Below are positions 36,345 to 44,536 of a DNA stretch of 64,000 nt, piece after piece. The translations under genes were made by a program, and so were the position numbers. Source of the stretch: Mesorhizobium ciceri biovar biserrulae WSM1271 (GTDB lineage Bacteria > Pseudomonadota > Alphaproteobacteria > Rhizobiales > Rhizobiaceae); assembly GCF_000185905.1 (NCBI RefSeq), contig NC_014923.1:4611501-4675500 (forward strand). The letters run 5' to 3'. The notes below the pieces were generated by a model. It was given only the letters and a program-made list of their open reading frames with translations, was not told the DNA's origin and did no database searches. The first letter of the stretch is position 1; each line of letters starts with the position of its first letter.

Positions 36345-37277
36345 ATGAACTGGAGACGCTATTTCTGGCCGGTCGTCGGCATCGCGGCGGTGATCTTCTC
36401 GCTGCTGCTGCTCTGGCACGAACTGCGCGGCATCTCGCTCGACGATGTCTGGGACGGCATCGCTGCCATTCCGACCCGCGGCTGGGTCCTTGCCGCGCTG
36501 AGTTCGATCATCGCCTATGCCTCGCTTGCCGGCTACGATCACATCGCGCTTCTGCATATCGGCAAGCGCGTGTCGTGGCTGTTCGTCACGCTGTGCTCCT
36601 TCACCACCTATGCGCTGTCGCACAACATTGGCGGTTCGGTGTTCTCGGGCGCCGTCATCCGCTACCGCGCCTACGGTACCAGGGGCCTGACCGGACAGGA
36701 TGTCGGCGTGCTGGTGGCGGTCTGCTGGATCACCTTCGTGCTGTCGACGATTTTGGCCTCGGGCCTCGTTCTGGTGTTCGAGCCTGAGATACTCGACCGA
36801 TTTTCCGGCATCGCCCATCATGGCCTGTCCGAAGCGGCCGGTATCGCGATGCTGCTGCTCGTCGCCGCCTATGTCTTCGGCAGCTGGCTGCATCTGCGCC
36901 CGCTGAAGGTCGCCAGCTTTCAGCTGCATTATCCGGCGCTGCCGATCGTCGCCCGGCAGTTGCTGATCGGCCCGATCGAACTGCTGGCCGCCGCCGCGAT
37001 CATCTTCTTCGCCCTGCCCGCAGCCCACAATCCCGGCTACTTCGTCATACTGGGCGTCTTCCTCGTCTCCTTCTCGATCGCGCAGATCTCGCATGCGCCG
37101 GGCGGACTCGGCGTGTTCGAGGTGGTGTTCCTCGCCGGTCTGTCGGACATGGATCCGGTCGGCGTGCTGGCGGCGCTGCTGGTGTTCCGGCTGTTCTACC
37201 TGATCGTCCCGCTAATTCTGGGCCTGGGCGTGGTGTTGTTCTTCGAACGCTCGCAGTTCAGCCGGACGGAGCCTTGA
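36345..37277 (+). CDS. UPF0104 / lysylphosphatidylglycerol-synthase TM-type protein
   Basis: This 310-residue protein has about eight membrane helices and belongs to the LPG synthase transmembrane family, without the cytosolic aminoacyl-transferase domain. Conserved elements are YASLAGYDHIALLHIGK, then FTTYALSHNIGGSVFSGAVIRYRAY, and near the end ISHAPGGLGVFEVVFLAGL. Such stand-alone membrane domains are flippase-like by inference. The tRNA-Gln gene lies 188 bp downstream. Confidence 0.87.
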   Translation: MNWRRYFWPVVGIAAVIFSLLLLWHELRGISLDDVWDGIAAIPTRGWVLAALSSIIAYASLAGYDHIALLHIGKRVSWLFVTLCSFTTYALSHNIGGSVFSGAVIRYRAYGTRGLTGQDVGVLVAVCWITFVLSTILASGLVLVFEPEILDRFSGIAHHGLSEAAGIAMLLLVAAYVFGSWLHLRPLKVASFQLHYPALPIVARQLLIGPIELLAAAAIIFFALPAAHNPGYFVILGVFLVSFSIAQISHAPGGLGVFEVVFLAGLSDMDPVGVLAALLVFRLFYLIVPLILGLGVVLFFERSQFSRTEP

Positions 37278-37464
37278 AGGCTGGAATTGGACTAGGCGCC
37301 GCGCGCCGGCATCTGAAGTGTGGCGTCCTGTCGAAACGTGCCATTGAAGCACAGAGCAGGCTTGACTATTTTCCGCTGGCGGCTACAAGGCAGCGCTCAC
37401 AGCGGCTTGCCCGCTCGGCCCGCACGGTTTTCACGTTTATCGTGATATTCAAGATCGTGCCTGC

Positions 37465-37538
37465 TGGGGAATAGGTTAACGGTAGACCCACGGACTCTGA
37501 CTCCGTTAGTCCTGGTTCGAATCCAGGTTCCCCAGCCA
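37465..37538 (+). tRNA. tRNA-Gln (CTG anticodon)
   Basis: A complete cloverleaf is visible. The acceptor is TGGGGAA with TTCCCCA, the anticodon arm ACGGA/TCCGT closes a CTCTGAC loop with anticodon CTG (37497-37499), and the T arm CCTGG-TTCGAAT-CCAGG follows. Discriminator G and an encoded CCA end at 37538. It is the only RNA gene I find in the window. Its 3' end is a classic integration target and the genes to its right look less conserved than those to its left. Confidence 0.97.
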
Positions 37539-37689
37539 CTCCTCTTCTCTCGATCAAAACAATCACCAACGCTCATCATCGTGAAATGCTCCCTGGCGAC
37601 CACCTGACGGGATCCCAGCTATGGTGGGTTGCGGCGGGGTGACATTTATAGGATCGTCAAAGGATCGAAATTATCGAAGGAAGAACGGA

Positions 37690-38046
37690 ATGCGCGCTTT
37701 GGTCTTCATCGGATTTCTGATGTTCGTTACTTTCTTGGTTGGCTGCACGACAGACAAGGGGAATGCCAGTCAAACCCAGACTGCGGAAGACAAGGCGCAG
37801 TGTACCGGCTTTGGTTTTAAACAAGGCACGGATGCTTTTGCCAATTGCATGATGAAGCTTTCGTCGCAGCGACAAGGCCAACAGCCCCAAGATCACGATG
37901 CACTCCTTCGCCGGTATAAGTCCTTAAGTATGGCTCGGCGCGGTGATGATCGGTATCCTGTATGCAGCGCCTCCGACATGGACAATGAACTCGATACTTC
38001 GGCAAATAAATGGATTGGCCCCAATTGCCAGATGGCACCAGATTAA
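37690..38046 (+). CDS. Small predicted lipoprotein (118 aa)
   Basis: ATG at 37690 has GAAGGAAG upstream and opens MRALVFIGFLMFVTFLVGCT. The lipobox LVGC puts the lipidated Cys at 17. The mature part is polar, with CTGFGFKQGTDAFANCMMKL (a Cys pair typical of small envelope lipoproteins) and a C-terminal Cys pair. The in-frame start at 37621 lacks a ribosome site. The protein's function is unknown. It is the first gene after tRNA-Gln. Confidence 0.7.
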   Translation: MRALVFIGFLMFVTFLVGCTTDKGNASQTQTAEDKAQCTGFGFKQGTDAFANCMMKLSSQRQGQQPQDHDALLRRYKSLSMARRGDDRYPVCSASDMDNELDTSANKWIGPNCQMAPD

Positions 38047-38310
38047 GCGAGTGGAGTGCTGTACCAGCGACCCCGTCGAACGCGCCAAGCGTGAAATTCA
38101 AGACACCGCCAGCAACACCAGTCGATCCGACGAGCCGGCATATTTATTCCGGCGTTCGCCGCATCGCGCGCCGTGTCGTCACTTACCCTGCCTTCCTGTA
38201 GGCCGCCTCGGCTGCGTGATTTCCTTCGATGAAGCCGAGGCCGATTCCGGTCGCGCTCCACTCCCGGCACCCGGCCTCTGCTACATCGAGGAGCATGGAG
38301 CAAACGCGTA

Positions 38311-38943
38311 ATGGTCAGTGACAGCCGATTCATTCTCGAACGCATCAGCCAAGGCTGCGTGACGCTCTCCGACGACGAATTCGTCATCGACAGGCTGGTC
38401 AAGTATTTCGGCAATGGCAGGATCCGCTGGCATGTCGAAATCCGCGGGCATCGCATCGAGCTGACGACAGGCCAGCTCAAGAAGCAGCCGACCTTCCGCA
38501 GGAAGATGCTCGAACAGGCTGGGATGCTGCCGCCCCAGCGTGCCGGGACCGACTACAGGCGATGGGCACTCGATCTGAGGAAGAATGCGGTCGAGCTTCC
38601 GTGGCGGGATAGGCCGGTGGACGTCGGCTTCGCCATCGACAGGCTCACCAGCCACGGCGACGGGCGCTGGACGGTCGAATACCAAGGCAAGACCATCAAA
38701 TTCACGACGACGAAACTCCGCAGGCAGGTGAGTTTCCGCAAACGCATGCTGGCCAAGGCCAAGGTGCTGCCGCCCGAGTTGACCCCGGCTGCTTATCGGA
38801 AGTGGATGGACTGGCTCATCCAAAACGCCACCGAGGCTGCTCCGCAGGCCGGCGATGCCTTGATGACGGAGAAAAGCTGGCTTGACGACCTGCCTGAGCT
38901 AGCCGGCTGGCAAAACGAAACGGTGCCCGAAGAGACCGGCTAA
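38311..38943 (+). CDS. Protein with internally duplicated ~72-aa domain
   Basis: This 210-residue protein is made of two homologous copies, at about 21-94 and 104-175. Shared landmarks are IDRL, an R-W-x-V-E strand, RIELTT/KFTTT, KKQPTFRRKML / RRQVSFRKRML, LPP, then Y-R-K/R-W and a closing helix. The unit (beta strands, then F-R...L..LPP, then W...) resembles a small domain found beside phage and plasmid primases. That similarity is from memory and not certain. There is no catalytic motif. GGAG 10 nt upstream supports ATG 38311. It lies in the variable stretch after tRNA-Gln. Confidence 0.68.
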   Translation: MVSDSRFILERISQGCVTLSDDEFVIDRLVKYFGNGRIRWHVEIRGHRIELTTGQLKKQPTFRRKMLEQAGMLPPQRAGTDYRRWALDLRKNAVELPWRDRPVDVGFAIDRLTSHGDGRWTVEYQGKTIKFTTTKLRRQVSFRKRMLAKAKVLPPELTPAAYRKWMDWLIQNATEAAPQAGDALMTEKSWLDDLPELAGWQNETVPEETG

Positions 38944-39079
38944 GGGCGGCGATAGTCTCCAATGCAAGCAGCGATGGCACTCGTTGCGTTTGCCATGCCT
39001 GCCAGTTTCGGCACACATTGATGGCGAAGGAGTCTGACCAGAGCTGGCTCGCTGGCAATCAGAATTGAAATGAGACGAC

Positions 39080-40760
39080 ATGGACCGCTTCGACCTCGGC
39101 ACCTACCGCCGCCCCATCTCCACTCGCTCGACAGAAACCCAGCGTTGGTTCGATATTGGCCTTAACTGGTGCTACGGCTTCAACCATGAGGAAGGCATCA
39201 AGTGTTTTGAGAAGGCGCTGGAGACGGATCCTCACTGCGCGATGGTTCACTGGGGCATCGCCTATGCCGCTGGACCTTTCTACAATCTGACCTGGAAGGA
39301 ACATGGCGAGGCCGAGGCCGACAGCGCGACCAAGCGCTGCTTCGAGCATGTCCAACTGGCCAGGGCCAATGCGGCTTCCGCCAGTGAGATCGAGAAGCGG
39401 CTGATCGAGGCGCTGGCCGCCCGCTTCCAGAAGCCACACCGGGTGAGCCTGGAGGAATTCGAACGTTGGGATGACGCCTATGCCGCCGCGATGCGGCTTG
39501 TGTATCGGGACTTTCCCGATGACCATGATGTGATGGCACTGCTGGTCGAAGCACTGATGATGCGCACGGTGCGGCGGCTGTGGAACCTCAAGACCGGCGC
39601 GCCGGCGCCGAATTCCGATGTCGTCGAGGCGCTCGACGTCTGCGAGCGGTCGATCCGGCTTGCCGATGAGGCCGGCGCAGCACAACATCCGGCGATCGTC
39701 CACCTGCACATCCATCTCCTGGAAATGTCCACGATGCCGGAGCGCGGCATGCGGTCAGCGGATCTGCTCGGCGAGATGTGCCCCGATGCCGGGCACATGA
39801 ACCACATGCCGGGGCACATCTATGTGCTGTGCGGCGAGTATGAAAAGGCAAAGCGCGCCAGCGAAAAGGCGGTGCGCGCCAATGACCTCTATCTCGCCTA
39901 TGCCGACGAGCCGACCTATTATTTGCTCGGCTGCTGCCACGATCTGCATCTGATGATGTTCACCTGCATGTTGTCGGGCCAGTACCAGCCTGCATTGTGG
40001 GCGGCCGACAGAGTGCGCAGCCTGGTCGCGCGCGACGTGGTCGCCATCCAGGGCCGGCCAAAGCTCACGCAGACGGTGGAAGGCTACCATGCGATGAAAT
40101 CGCATGTGCAGGTGCGCTTCGGCCGCTGGCAGGAGATCATCGACGAACCGATCACCGAGGAGCCGGGCCTCTATGTGCTGACGGCGGCCATGCAGCGCTA
40201 CGCCAAGGGTGTGGCGCATGCGACGCTCAAGCATTTCGCTGAGGCTGAACGTGAGCGCGAAGAGTTCCATCGGCATCTGAAAGGCATTGCGCCCGAGCGG
40301 CGCTTCCTCAGCAACCCGGCGCAAGCTTCGCTGGCTGTCGGTGCCGCCCTGCTCGACCGGCGAGCTGGCGTACCACCAGGGCCGGCATGAGGAGGCGTAT
40401 GGCCATTTGCGGCAGGCGGTCGAGCTTGACGACAATCTGTCCTACACCGAGCCGTGGGCCTGGATGCACCCGCCGCGCCATGCGCTGGCGGCGCTGCTTC
40501 TCGACCAGGGTCACGCGCAGGAAGCAGAACAGGTCTATCGCGACGATCTGGGCCTGAGCGGCACGGTGCAGCGCTGTGCCCAGCATCCGAACAATGTCTG
40601 GGCATTGCACGGGCTTGTGGAATGCCTGAAACGGCGCGGCGAGACCGATGAATTGCCGACATTGCAGACAAGCCTTGCAGCGGCGCTGGCCAAGGCGGAC
40701 GTACCGATCACCTCGTCCTGCCTGTGCAGGACGAGCGCGCAGCAAGGCTGCTGTCACTGA
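39080..40760 (+). pseudogene. TPR-type protein interrupted by a one-base frameshift
   Basis: The first frame codes for 436 residues (from MDRFDLGTYRRPISTRS), with TPR-like helical pairs such as ALETDPHCAMVHWGIAYAAG and AGHMNHMPGHIYVLCGEY, stopping at 40388-40390. The reading continues without loss of homology-type sequence in the +1 frame (GELAYHQGRHEEAYGHLRQA onward) to 40760, giving about 560 residues in total. The switch falls at a CC run at 40357-40358: removing one C restores LLDGELAYHQG. It may be a true pseudogene, a sequencing error or, least likely, recoding. Function of the intact protein is unknown. Confidence 0.7.
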
Positions 40761-40800
40761 CGCGAAGTCTGCCTGTCGCCACTGTTGCGGCCGATCGGCT

Positions 40801-40896
40801 AGAGCAATTCCAGGAAAAGTGTGAAACGGTTTTCCGTCCGGAATTGCGTCAAAACAAGGAGTTAGAGCGGGTCGCCGTTTCCGTGAAACGGTGAAC
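40801..40896. repeat. Dispersed rhizobial intergenic repeat with hairpin
   Basis: It begins AGAGCAATTCCAGGAAAAGT. GCAATTCC (40804-40811) pairs with GGAATTGC (40840-40847), with an inner GGAAAA/TTTTCC pairing. The following GTTAGAGCGGG...GTTTC...GAAAC part makes a second hairpin. I recognise this AATTCC-GGAAAA-TTTTCC-GGAATT unit as one that is scattered in rhizobial intergenic DNA. Only one copy is in this window. Confidence 0.65.
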
Positions 40897-40961
40897 TGCT
40901 TTAGCCAAACAATTGTCGACCAGATCGTCGTTGGCGGTGGAAACCTCGCCGCCCGGGTATG

Positions 40962-41180
40962 TCACCTGCCGATCAGCCAAGGCTCCATGCTGCGTCGTCC
41001 CACGCCTTCGATCAGCACGGAGCAGTCTATCTCATCGTGAAGTTGGGCGTTTGGGTCAGACGAAAGCCAGGAAGCATAGGAGCGAAGCTGCTTGAGCCTG
41101 GCTGTTTTCTCAAGCCGTGCCTGGCGCTCATCCTCGGCTGGTTGAGCCGGTCCTTTGTTCTTCTGGGCAGGAAATTGCAT
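40962..41180 (-). CDS. Small hypothetical protein (72 aa)
   Basis: ATG at 41180 is preceded by GGAGA at 6 nt. The first ~35 residues (MQFPAQKNKGPAQPAEDERQ and a following Lys/Arg helix) have the look of small charged conserved proteins. The rest (SYASWLSSDPNAQLHDEIDC) is less clear, and the frame may have been altered or extended by decay. It is a plausible but not certain gene. Confidence 0.42.
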   Translation of the reverse strand: MQFPAQKNKGPAQPAEDERQARLEKTARLKQLRSYASWLSSDPNAQLHDEIDCSVLIEGVGRRSMEPWLIGR

Positions 41181-41470
41181 CCTGGCTCTCCTCGGTCACC
41201 GAGCCTGTGGAGACGGACTCAATCGGGCGTTGGCCCGTTGTCGCTCCGGTCTCTGCGGTTCTGAAGCCAACACATGCGCTGACGGGAGTCGCCATTCATC
41301 TTGATGATGGCGGCCCCTTATCAACAATGCACCCGCGCCACCGCCGGGTGCTCCTGGTCCGGGTTCACTGCGCGCACAGCACTCGGCAGTCGGACGCAAC
41401 TGCAGGAAATGGAACCAGATCGGCCGTGCGACGTCATAGAAGCAGGTGCCCATACGGGAGTGTGACCTCC

Positions 41471-42475
41471 ATGATCAGGCTCGTTCTTGTCGCGGTCGCC
41501 ATGCTCGTCATCGCATGCGATGCAACGGCGGCGGCAAAACTGGACGCGGCCGCCGTCAACAACGCCCAATTTGACGGCAGCGAAGCGAAAGGCGTCAGTG
41601 CGACCGTGCTGAAGGCGCAAATCCTCCTGGATCGTGCACGCTTCTCGCCAGGCCTGATCGATGGCCGCCAGGCGGAGAACTTCACCCGGGCAGTCAGTGC
41701 GTTCCAAGCGGCCAACGGATTGCCTGCCGACGGCAAGCTCACCCGCGAGACATGGGACAAGCTGGTCGCGACCTCCTCGCGCCCCGCGATTGAGACCTAC
41801 GATTTGACACGCAAGGATGTGCATGGGCCGTTCACCAGGCGAATTCCGGCGCGCATGGAGAGGATGGCCCGCCTGCCCAGGCTGGCCTACCACAATGCCC
41901 TGGAAAAGATGGCGGAGCGCTTCCACATCAGCGAGCAACTGCTTGAACGGCTCAATCCCGGCATCGGCTTCAGGAAGGCGGGGCAAAAGCTGCTCGTGCC
42001 AGCTGTCACCCGAGGTGATCCGCCGCAAGACATCGCGAGCGTCGAGGTCGACAAGAGCGCTCGCCAGGTTCGGGTGCTTGACCCTTCCGGCAAAGTGCTT
42101 GCGACGTACCCCGCCTCGATCGGAAGTCAGGAGAAGCCCGCGCCGAGTGGCCAGGCGGAGGTCAAACGCGTGGTGCACCACCCAACTTATCATTACGATC
42201 CCGAGTTTGCCTTCAAGGGAGTGAGGAGCAAGCGCCCCTTCACGATCGCTGCCGGGCCAAACAATCCGGTGGGATCGGTCTGGATCGACTTGTCCATCGA
42301 TAGCTACGGCATTCACGGGACTCCGGACCCAGGCAAGATCGGAAAGACCTTCTCGCATGGTTGCATCAGGCTGACCAACTGGGATGCCGAAGACCTCGCC
42401 TCCGAAGTGCAAAAAGGCACAAAGGTCGTCTTCAAGGACGAAGCGGCAGGATCGGTCGAACAAGGATCGCAGTAG
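41471..42475 (+). CDS. L,D-transpeptidase with PG-binding domain
   Basis: This 334-residue envelope enzyme makes 3-3 cross-links or attaches proteins to peptidoglycan. The N-terminus MIRLVLVAVAMLVIACDATA is either a lipoprotein signal (VIAC) or a Sec signal cut after ATAAA. A peptidoglycan-binding domain follows (45-100) and a LysM-like segment (140-178: AERFHISEQLLERLNPG). The YkuD domain (about 188-322) has His282 in YGIHGTPDP and catalytic Cys298 in SHGCIRLTN. ATG 41471 has GGGAG upstream. LdtR-type regulators control such genes, and one is at the left edge of the window. Confidence 0.92.
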   Translation: MIRLVLVAVAMLVIACDATAAAKLDAAAVNNAQFDGSEAKGVSATVLKAQILLDRARFSPGLIDGRQAENFTRAVSAFQAANGLPADGKLTRETWDKLVATSSRPAIETYDLTRKDVHGPFTRRIPARMERMARLPRLAYHNALEKMAERFHISEQLLERLNPGIGFRKAGQKLLVPAVTRGDPPQDIASVEVDKSARQVRVLDPSGKVLATYPASIGSQEKPAPSGQAEVKRVVHHPTYHYDPEFAFKGVRSKRPFTIAAGPNNPVGSVWIDLSIDSYGIHGTPDPGKIGKTFSHGCIRLTNWDAEDLASEVQKGTKVVFKDEAAGSVEQGSQ

Positions 42476-42500
42476 GTAGGCGCTACGGCCTACCCACTTT

Positions 42501-42526
42501 CGACCGTGTGACTAGTCACACGGTCG
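42501..42526. terminator. 26-bp perfect palindrome between convergent genes
   Basis: A perfect 26-bp palindrome centred on CTAG (arms CGACCGTGTGA and its complement) lies between the L,D-transpeptidase and the lyxose isomerase-type gene, which converge. GTGTGACTGG repeats part of the arm just after it. It has no loop or T-run, so it could be a cruciform or protein site instead of a terminator. Confidence 0.5.
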
Positions 42527-42561
42527 TGTGACTGGCGTCGCCGAGGGCGTGGAGCGGCCCC

Positions 42562-43248
42562 TTACCCCAGCCACTTCTCGTAGTCGGACACCAGCAGATG
42601 GATCGGGGCAACGTCTTCGTCGATGTTGGAAAAACGGCCGATCGGTTCGCGAAACACATTGTCGGTGAGATCGTCGTTGACGGTCGAGACCTCGCCGATC
42701 AGCACATCCTTGCCCTCGGCCCAAAAGGCATGCCAGACGCCGGGCAGCAGCGTGACGCTCTGGCCCGGGTCGAGCTTCAGGAGCCCGCCCGCAGGCAGCC
42801 TGTGGATGGTTCCGTCGACAGGCACCGAAACCTCGGCCTTGGGATCGATGCCGCCGTCGCGGTCATGCATAAACAGTTCCAGCACCAGCTTGCCGCCGCC
42901 ACGGTTGATGATGTCCTCGGCCTTGATGTTGTGGCGATGCATCGGCGACAGCTGGTCCTTGCGCGAGATCATGATCTTCTCGGCATAGAGCATGCCCATG
43001 CCCTTCTTCATGTCCTCGTAGCGGCCGTTGCGAACGGTGAACAGGAACAGGCCGAGTTCCCTGAATTTCTCCTGACCGTAATCGGTGATGTCCCAGCCGA
43101 GCCGCGAGGTGAACACCGCCGACGAGTCGACCTGGCGCGCCTTCGCCTCCTGCGGCGACCAATAGGCGAAGGGCGGCATGATGTAGCCGAACGAGCGGAT
43201 GAAAGCGTCGGCTTCGCGGATGATGTCGTTGATGGCGGAGCGCTTCAT
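42562..43248 (-). CDS. D-lyxose ketol-isomerase-type cupin
   Basis: This 228-residue protein belongs to the D-lyxose/D-mannose isomerase family (formerly DUF1498). It interconverts D-lyxose with D-xylulose or a similar ketose, using a divalent metal. Cupin metal ligands are seen in SPMHRHNIKAED (two His), LVLELFM (Glu) and LPGVWHAFWAE (His). ATG at 43248 (MKRSAINDII) has AAGGG at 9 nt. A longer reading from 43386 is rejected. It is divergent from the D-threonine aldolase-like gene. Confidence 0.85.
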   Translation of the reverse strand: MKRSAINDIIREADAFIRSFGYIMPPFAYWSPQEAKARQVDSSAVFTSRLGWDITDYGQEKFRELGLFLFTVRNGRYEDMKKGMGMLYAEKIMISRKDQLSPMHRHNIKAEDIINRGGGKLVLELFMHDRDGGIDPKAEVSVPVDGTIHRLPAGGLLKLDPGQSVTLLPGVWHAFWAEGKDVLIGEVSTVNDDLTDNVFREPIGRFSNIDEDVAPIHLLVSDYEKWLG

Positions 43249-43435
43249 GATCATGATCCCTTCGTATCGATTTGTCTGGCAAATCGCATAGCCGAACGTC
43301 GATGCGGTGTCGATCCATCTCGCCGCCTGCCCGGCCTTGCGCTTAGGCGCATGGACCACAGATCCGCTTCGCTGGCCGCGTGACATCGCGGATTTTCAGG
43401 GCCATAAAACCCGCGGATTCCTCATGGGGTGAAAG

Positions 43436-44497
43436 ATGATGCCGACCGTCCACGACCTCGATACGCCGTCGATTCTCATCGACGCGACGCGCGCCGAAGC
43501 CAACATTGCCCGCGCCCAGGCGCATGCCGACAAGAACGGGCTGAAGCTCAGGCCGCATATCAAGACGCACAAATTGCCCTATTGGGCGAAGAAGCAGGTG
43601 GCGGCCGGCGCCGTCGGCATCACCTGCCAGAAGATCGGCGAGGCCGAGGTGATGGCCGATGCCGGGCTGACCGATATTTTTCTTCCCTACAACATCCTTG
43701 GGCGCGCCAAGCTGGAGCGGCTTCTGGCGCTGCACGGGCGCGTCACCCTGTCGGTGACAGCGGACAGCATGGAGACGCTCGAAGGGCTGGCAGCCACCTT
43801 CACCGATGCCGGTCATCGCCTGCCGGTGCTGGTCGAATGCGACACCGGCATGGGACGCTGCGGCGTGCAGTCGGCCGATGAAGCGGTTGCGCTGGCAAGA
43901 CAGATCGACAGAGCCGGTGGCCTCGCCTTCGGAGGACTGATGACCTACCCGGCCGCCGGGAAGGCAGCGGAGGCCGAAGCCTGGCTCGCCGACGCCAAGC
44001 AGGCGCTGGCCGCATCGGGCCTCGCCTGCGAACGCATCTCCAGCGGCGGCACGCCGGATATGTGGCGCTCCAGCGATACATCTGTTGTCACGGAGTATCG
44101 TCCAGGCACCTACATCTATCTCGACCGCTATCAGGTCGCCAAAGGCGTCGGCACGCTCGACGATTGCGCGCTGACGGTACTGTCGACGGTGGTCAGTCAT
44201 CCCACCGCGACGCGCGCTATCCTCGATGCCGGCAGCAAGGCGCTGTCCAGCGACACGCTGGGTCTCGCCGATTTCGGCGAGTTGCCCGGCGTGCCGGGAG
44301 CGCGGGTGACGGGCCTGAGCGAGGAGCACGGCACCGTCACGCTTTCGGGTGACGGCAAATTGCGCATCGGCGAGCGCGTGCGTGTCGTGCCCGACCATTG
44401 CTGCGTCGTCACAAACTTGTTCAACGAGGTCAACCTGGTCGACGGCGACAAAGTGCTGGAAACGCTGCCTGTGGCGGCGCGCGGAAGGATGGGGTGA
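43436..44497 (+). CDS. D-threonine aldolase / DSD1-family PLP enzyme
   Basis: This 353-residue fold-type III PLP enzyme (alanine-racemase-like barrel) cleaves D-threonine or D-3-hydroxy amino acids, or deaminates D-serine. The PLP lysine is Lys43 in LRPHIKTHKLPYW. The C-terminal metal site is in RVRVVPDHCCVVTNLF (His and Cys ligands). Which of the two activities it has is not decidable from sequence alone. Start MMPTVHDLDTPS follows GGGGTGAAAG. The gene is convergent with ccmC. Confidence 0.87.
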   Translation: MMPTVHDLDTPSILIDATRAEANIARAQAHADKNGLKLRPHIKTHKLPYWAKKQVAAGAVGITCQKIGEAEVMADAGLTDIFLPYNILGRAKLERLLALHGRVTLSVTADSMETLEGLAATFTDAGHRLPVLVECDTGMGRCGVQSADEAVALARQIDRAGGLAFGGLMTYPAAGKAAEAEAWLADAKQALAASGLACERISSGGTPDMWRSSDTSVVTEYRPGTYIYLDRYQVAKGVGTLDDCALTVLSTVVSHPTATRAILDAGSKALSSDTLGLADFGELPGVPGARVTGLSEEHGTVTLSGDGKLRIGERVRVVPDHCCVVTNLFNEVNLVDGDKVLETLPVAARGRMG

Positions 44498-44513
44498 ACT
44501 AAGAAGCGTCTTG

Positions 44514-44536
44514 CCTTCTCACACAAGGGGAGAAGG
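44514..44536. repeat. RIME-like hairpin inside ccmC end (family B)
   Basis: CCTTCTC (44514-44520) pairs with GAGAAGG (44530-44536). This is a degenerate copy of the family B hairpin and supplies the stop and last codons of ccmC. It is also placed to act as a terminator for both convergent genes. Confidence 0.65.

Noticed and set aside
38047..38310. Gap before the duplicated-domain gene considered for a small gene or RNA
   Set aside because: No reading with start, ribosome site and plausible protein; small dyads only; nothing supportable.
40357..40358. Programmed frameshifting in the TPR gene
   Set aside because: No slippery heptamer or downstream structure characteristic of recoding is evident; simple insertion of one C explains it.
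42564..42580. CCCCAGCCACT shared with the tRNA-Gln 3' end, a possible attR for an island from 37.5 to 42.6 kb
   Set aside because: The match is only 11 bp and lies in the last codons (KWLG stop) of the conserved lyxose isomerase-type gene, so coding constraint explains it; no integrase is present.
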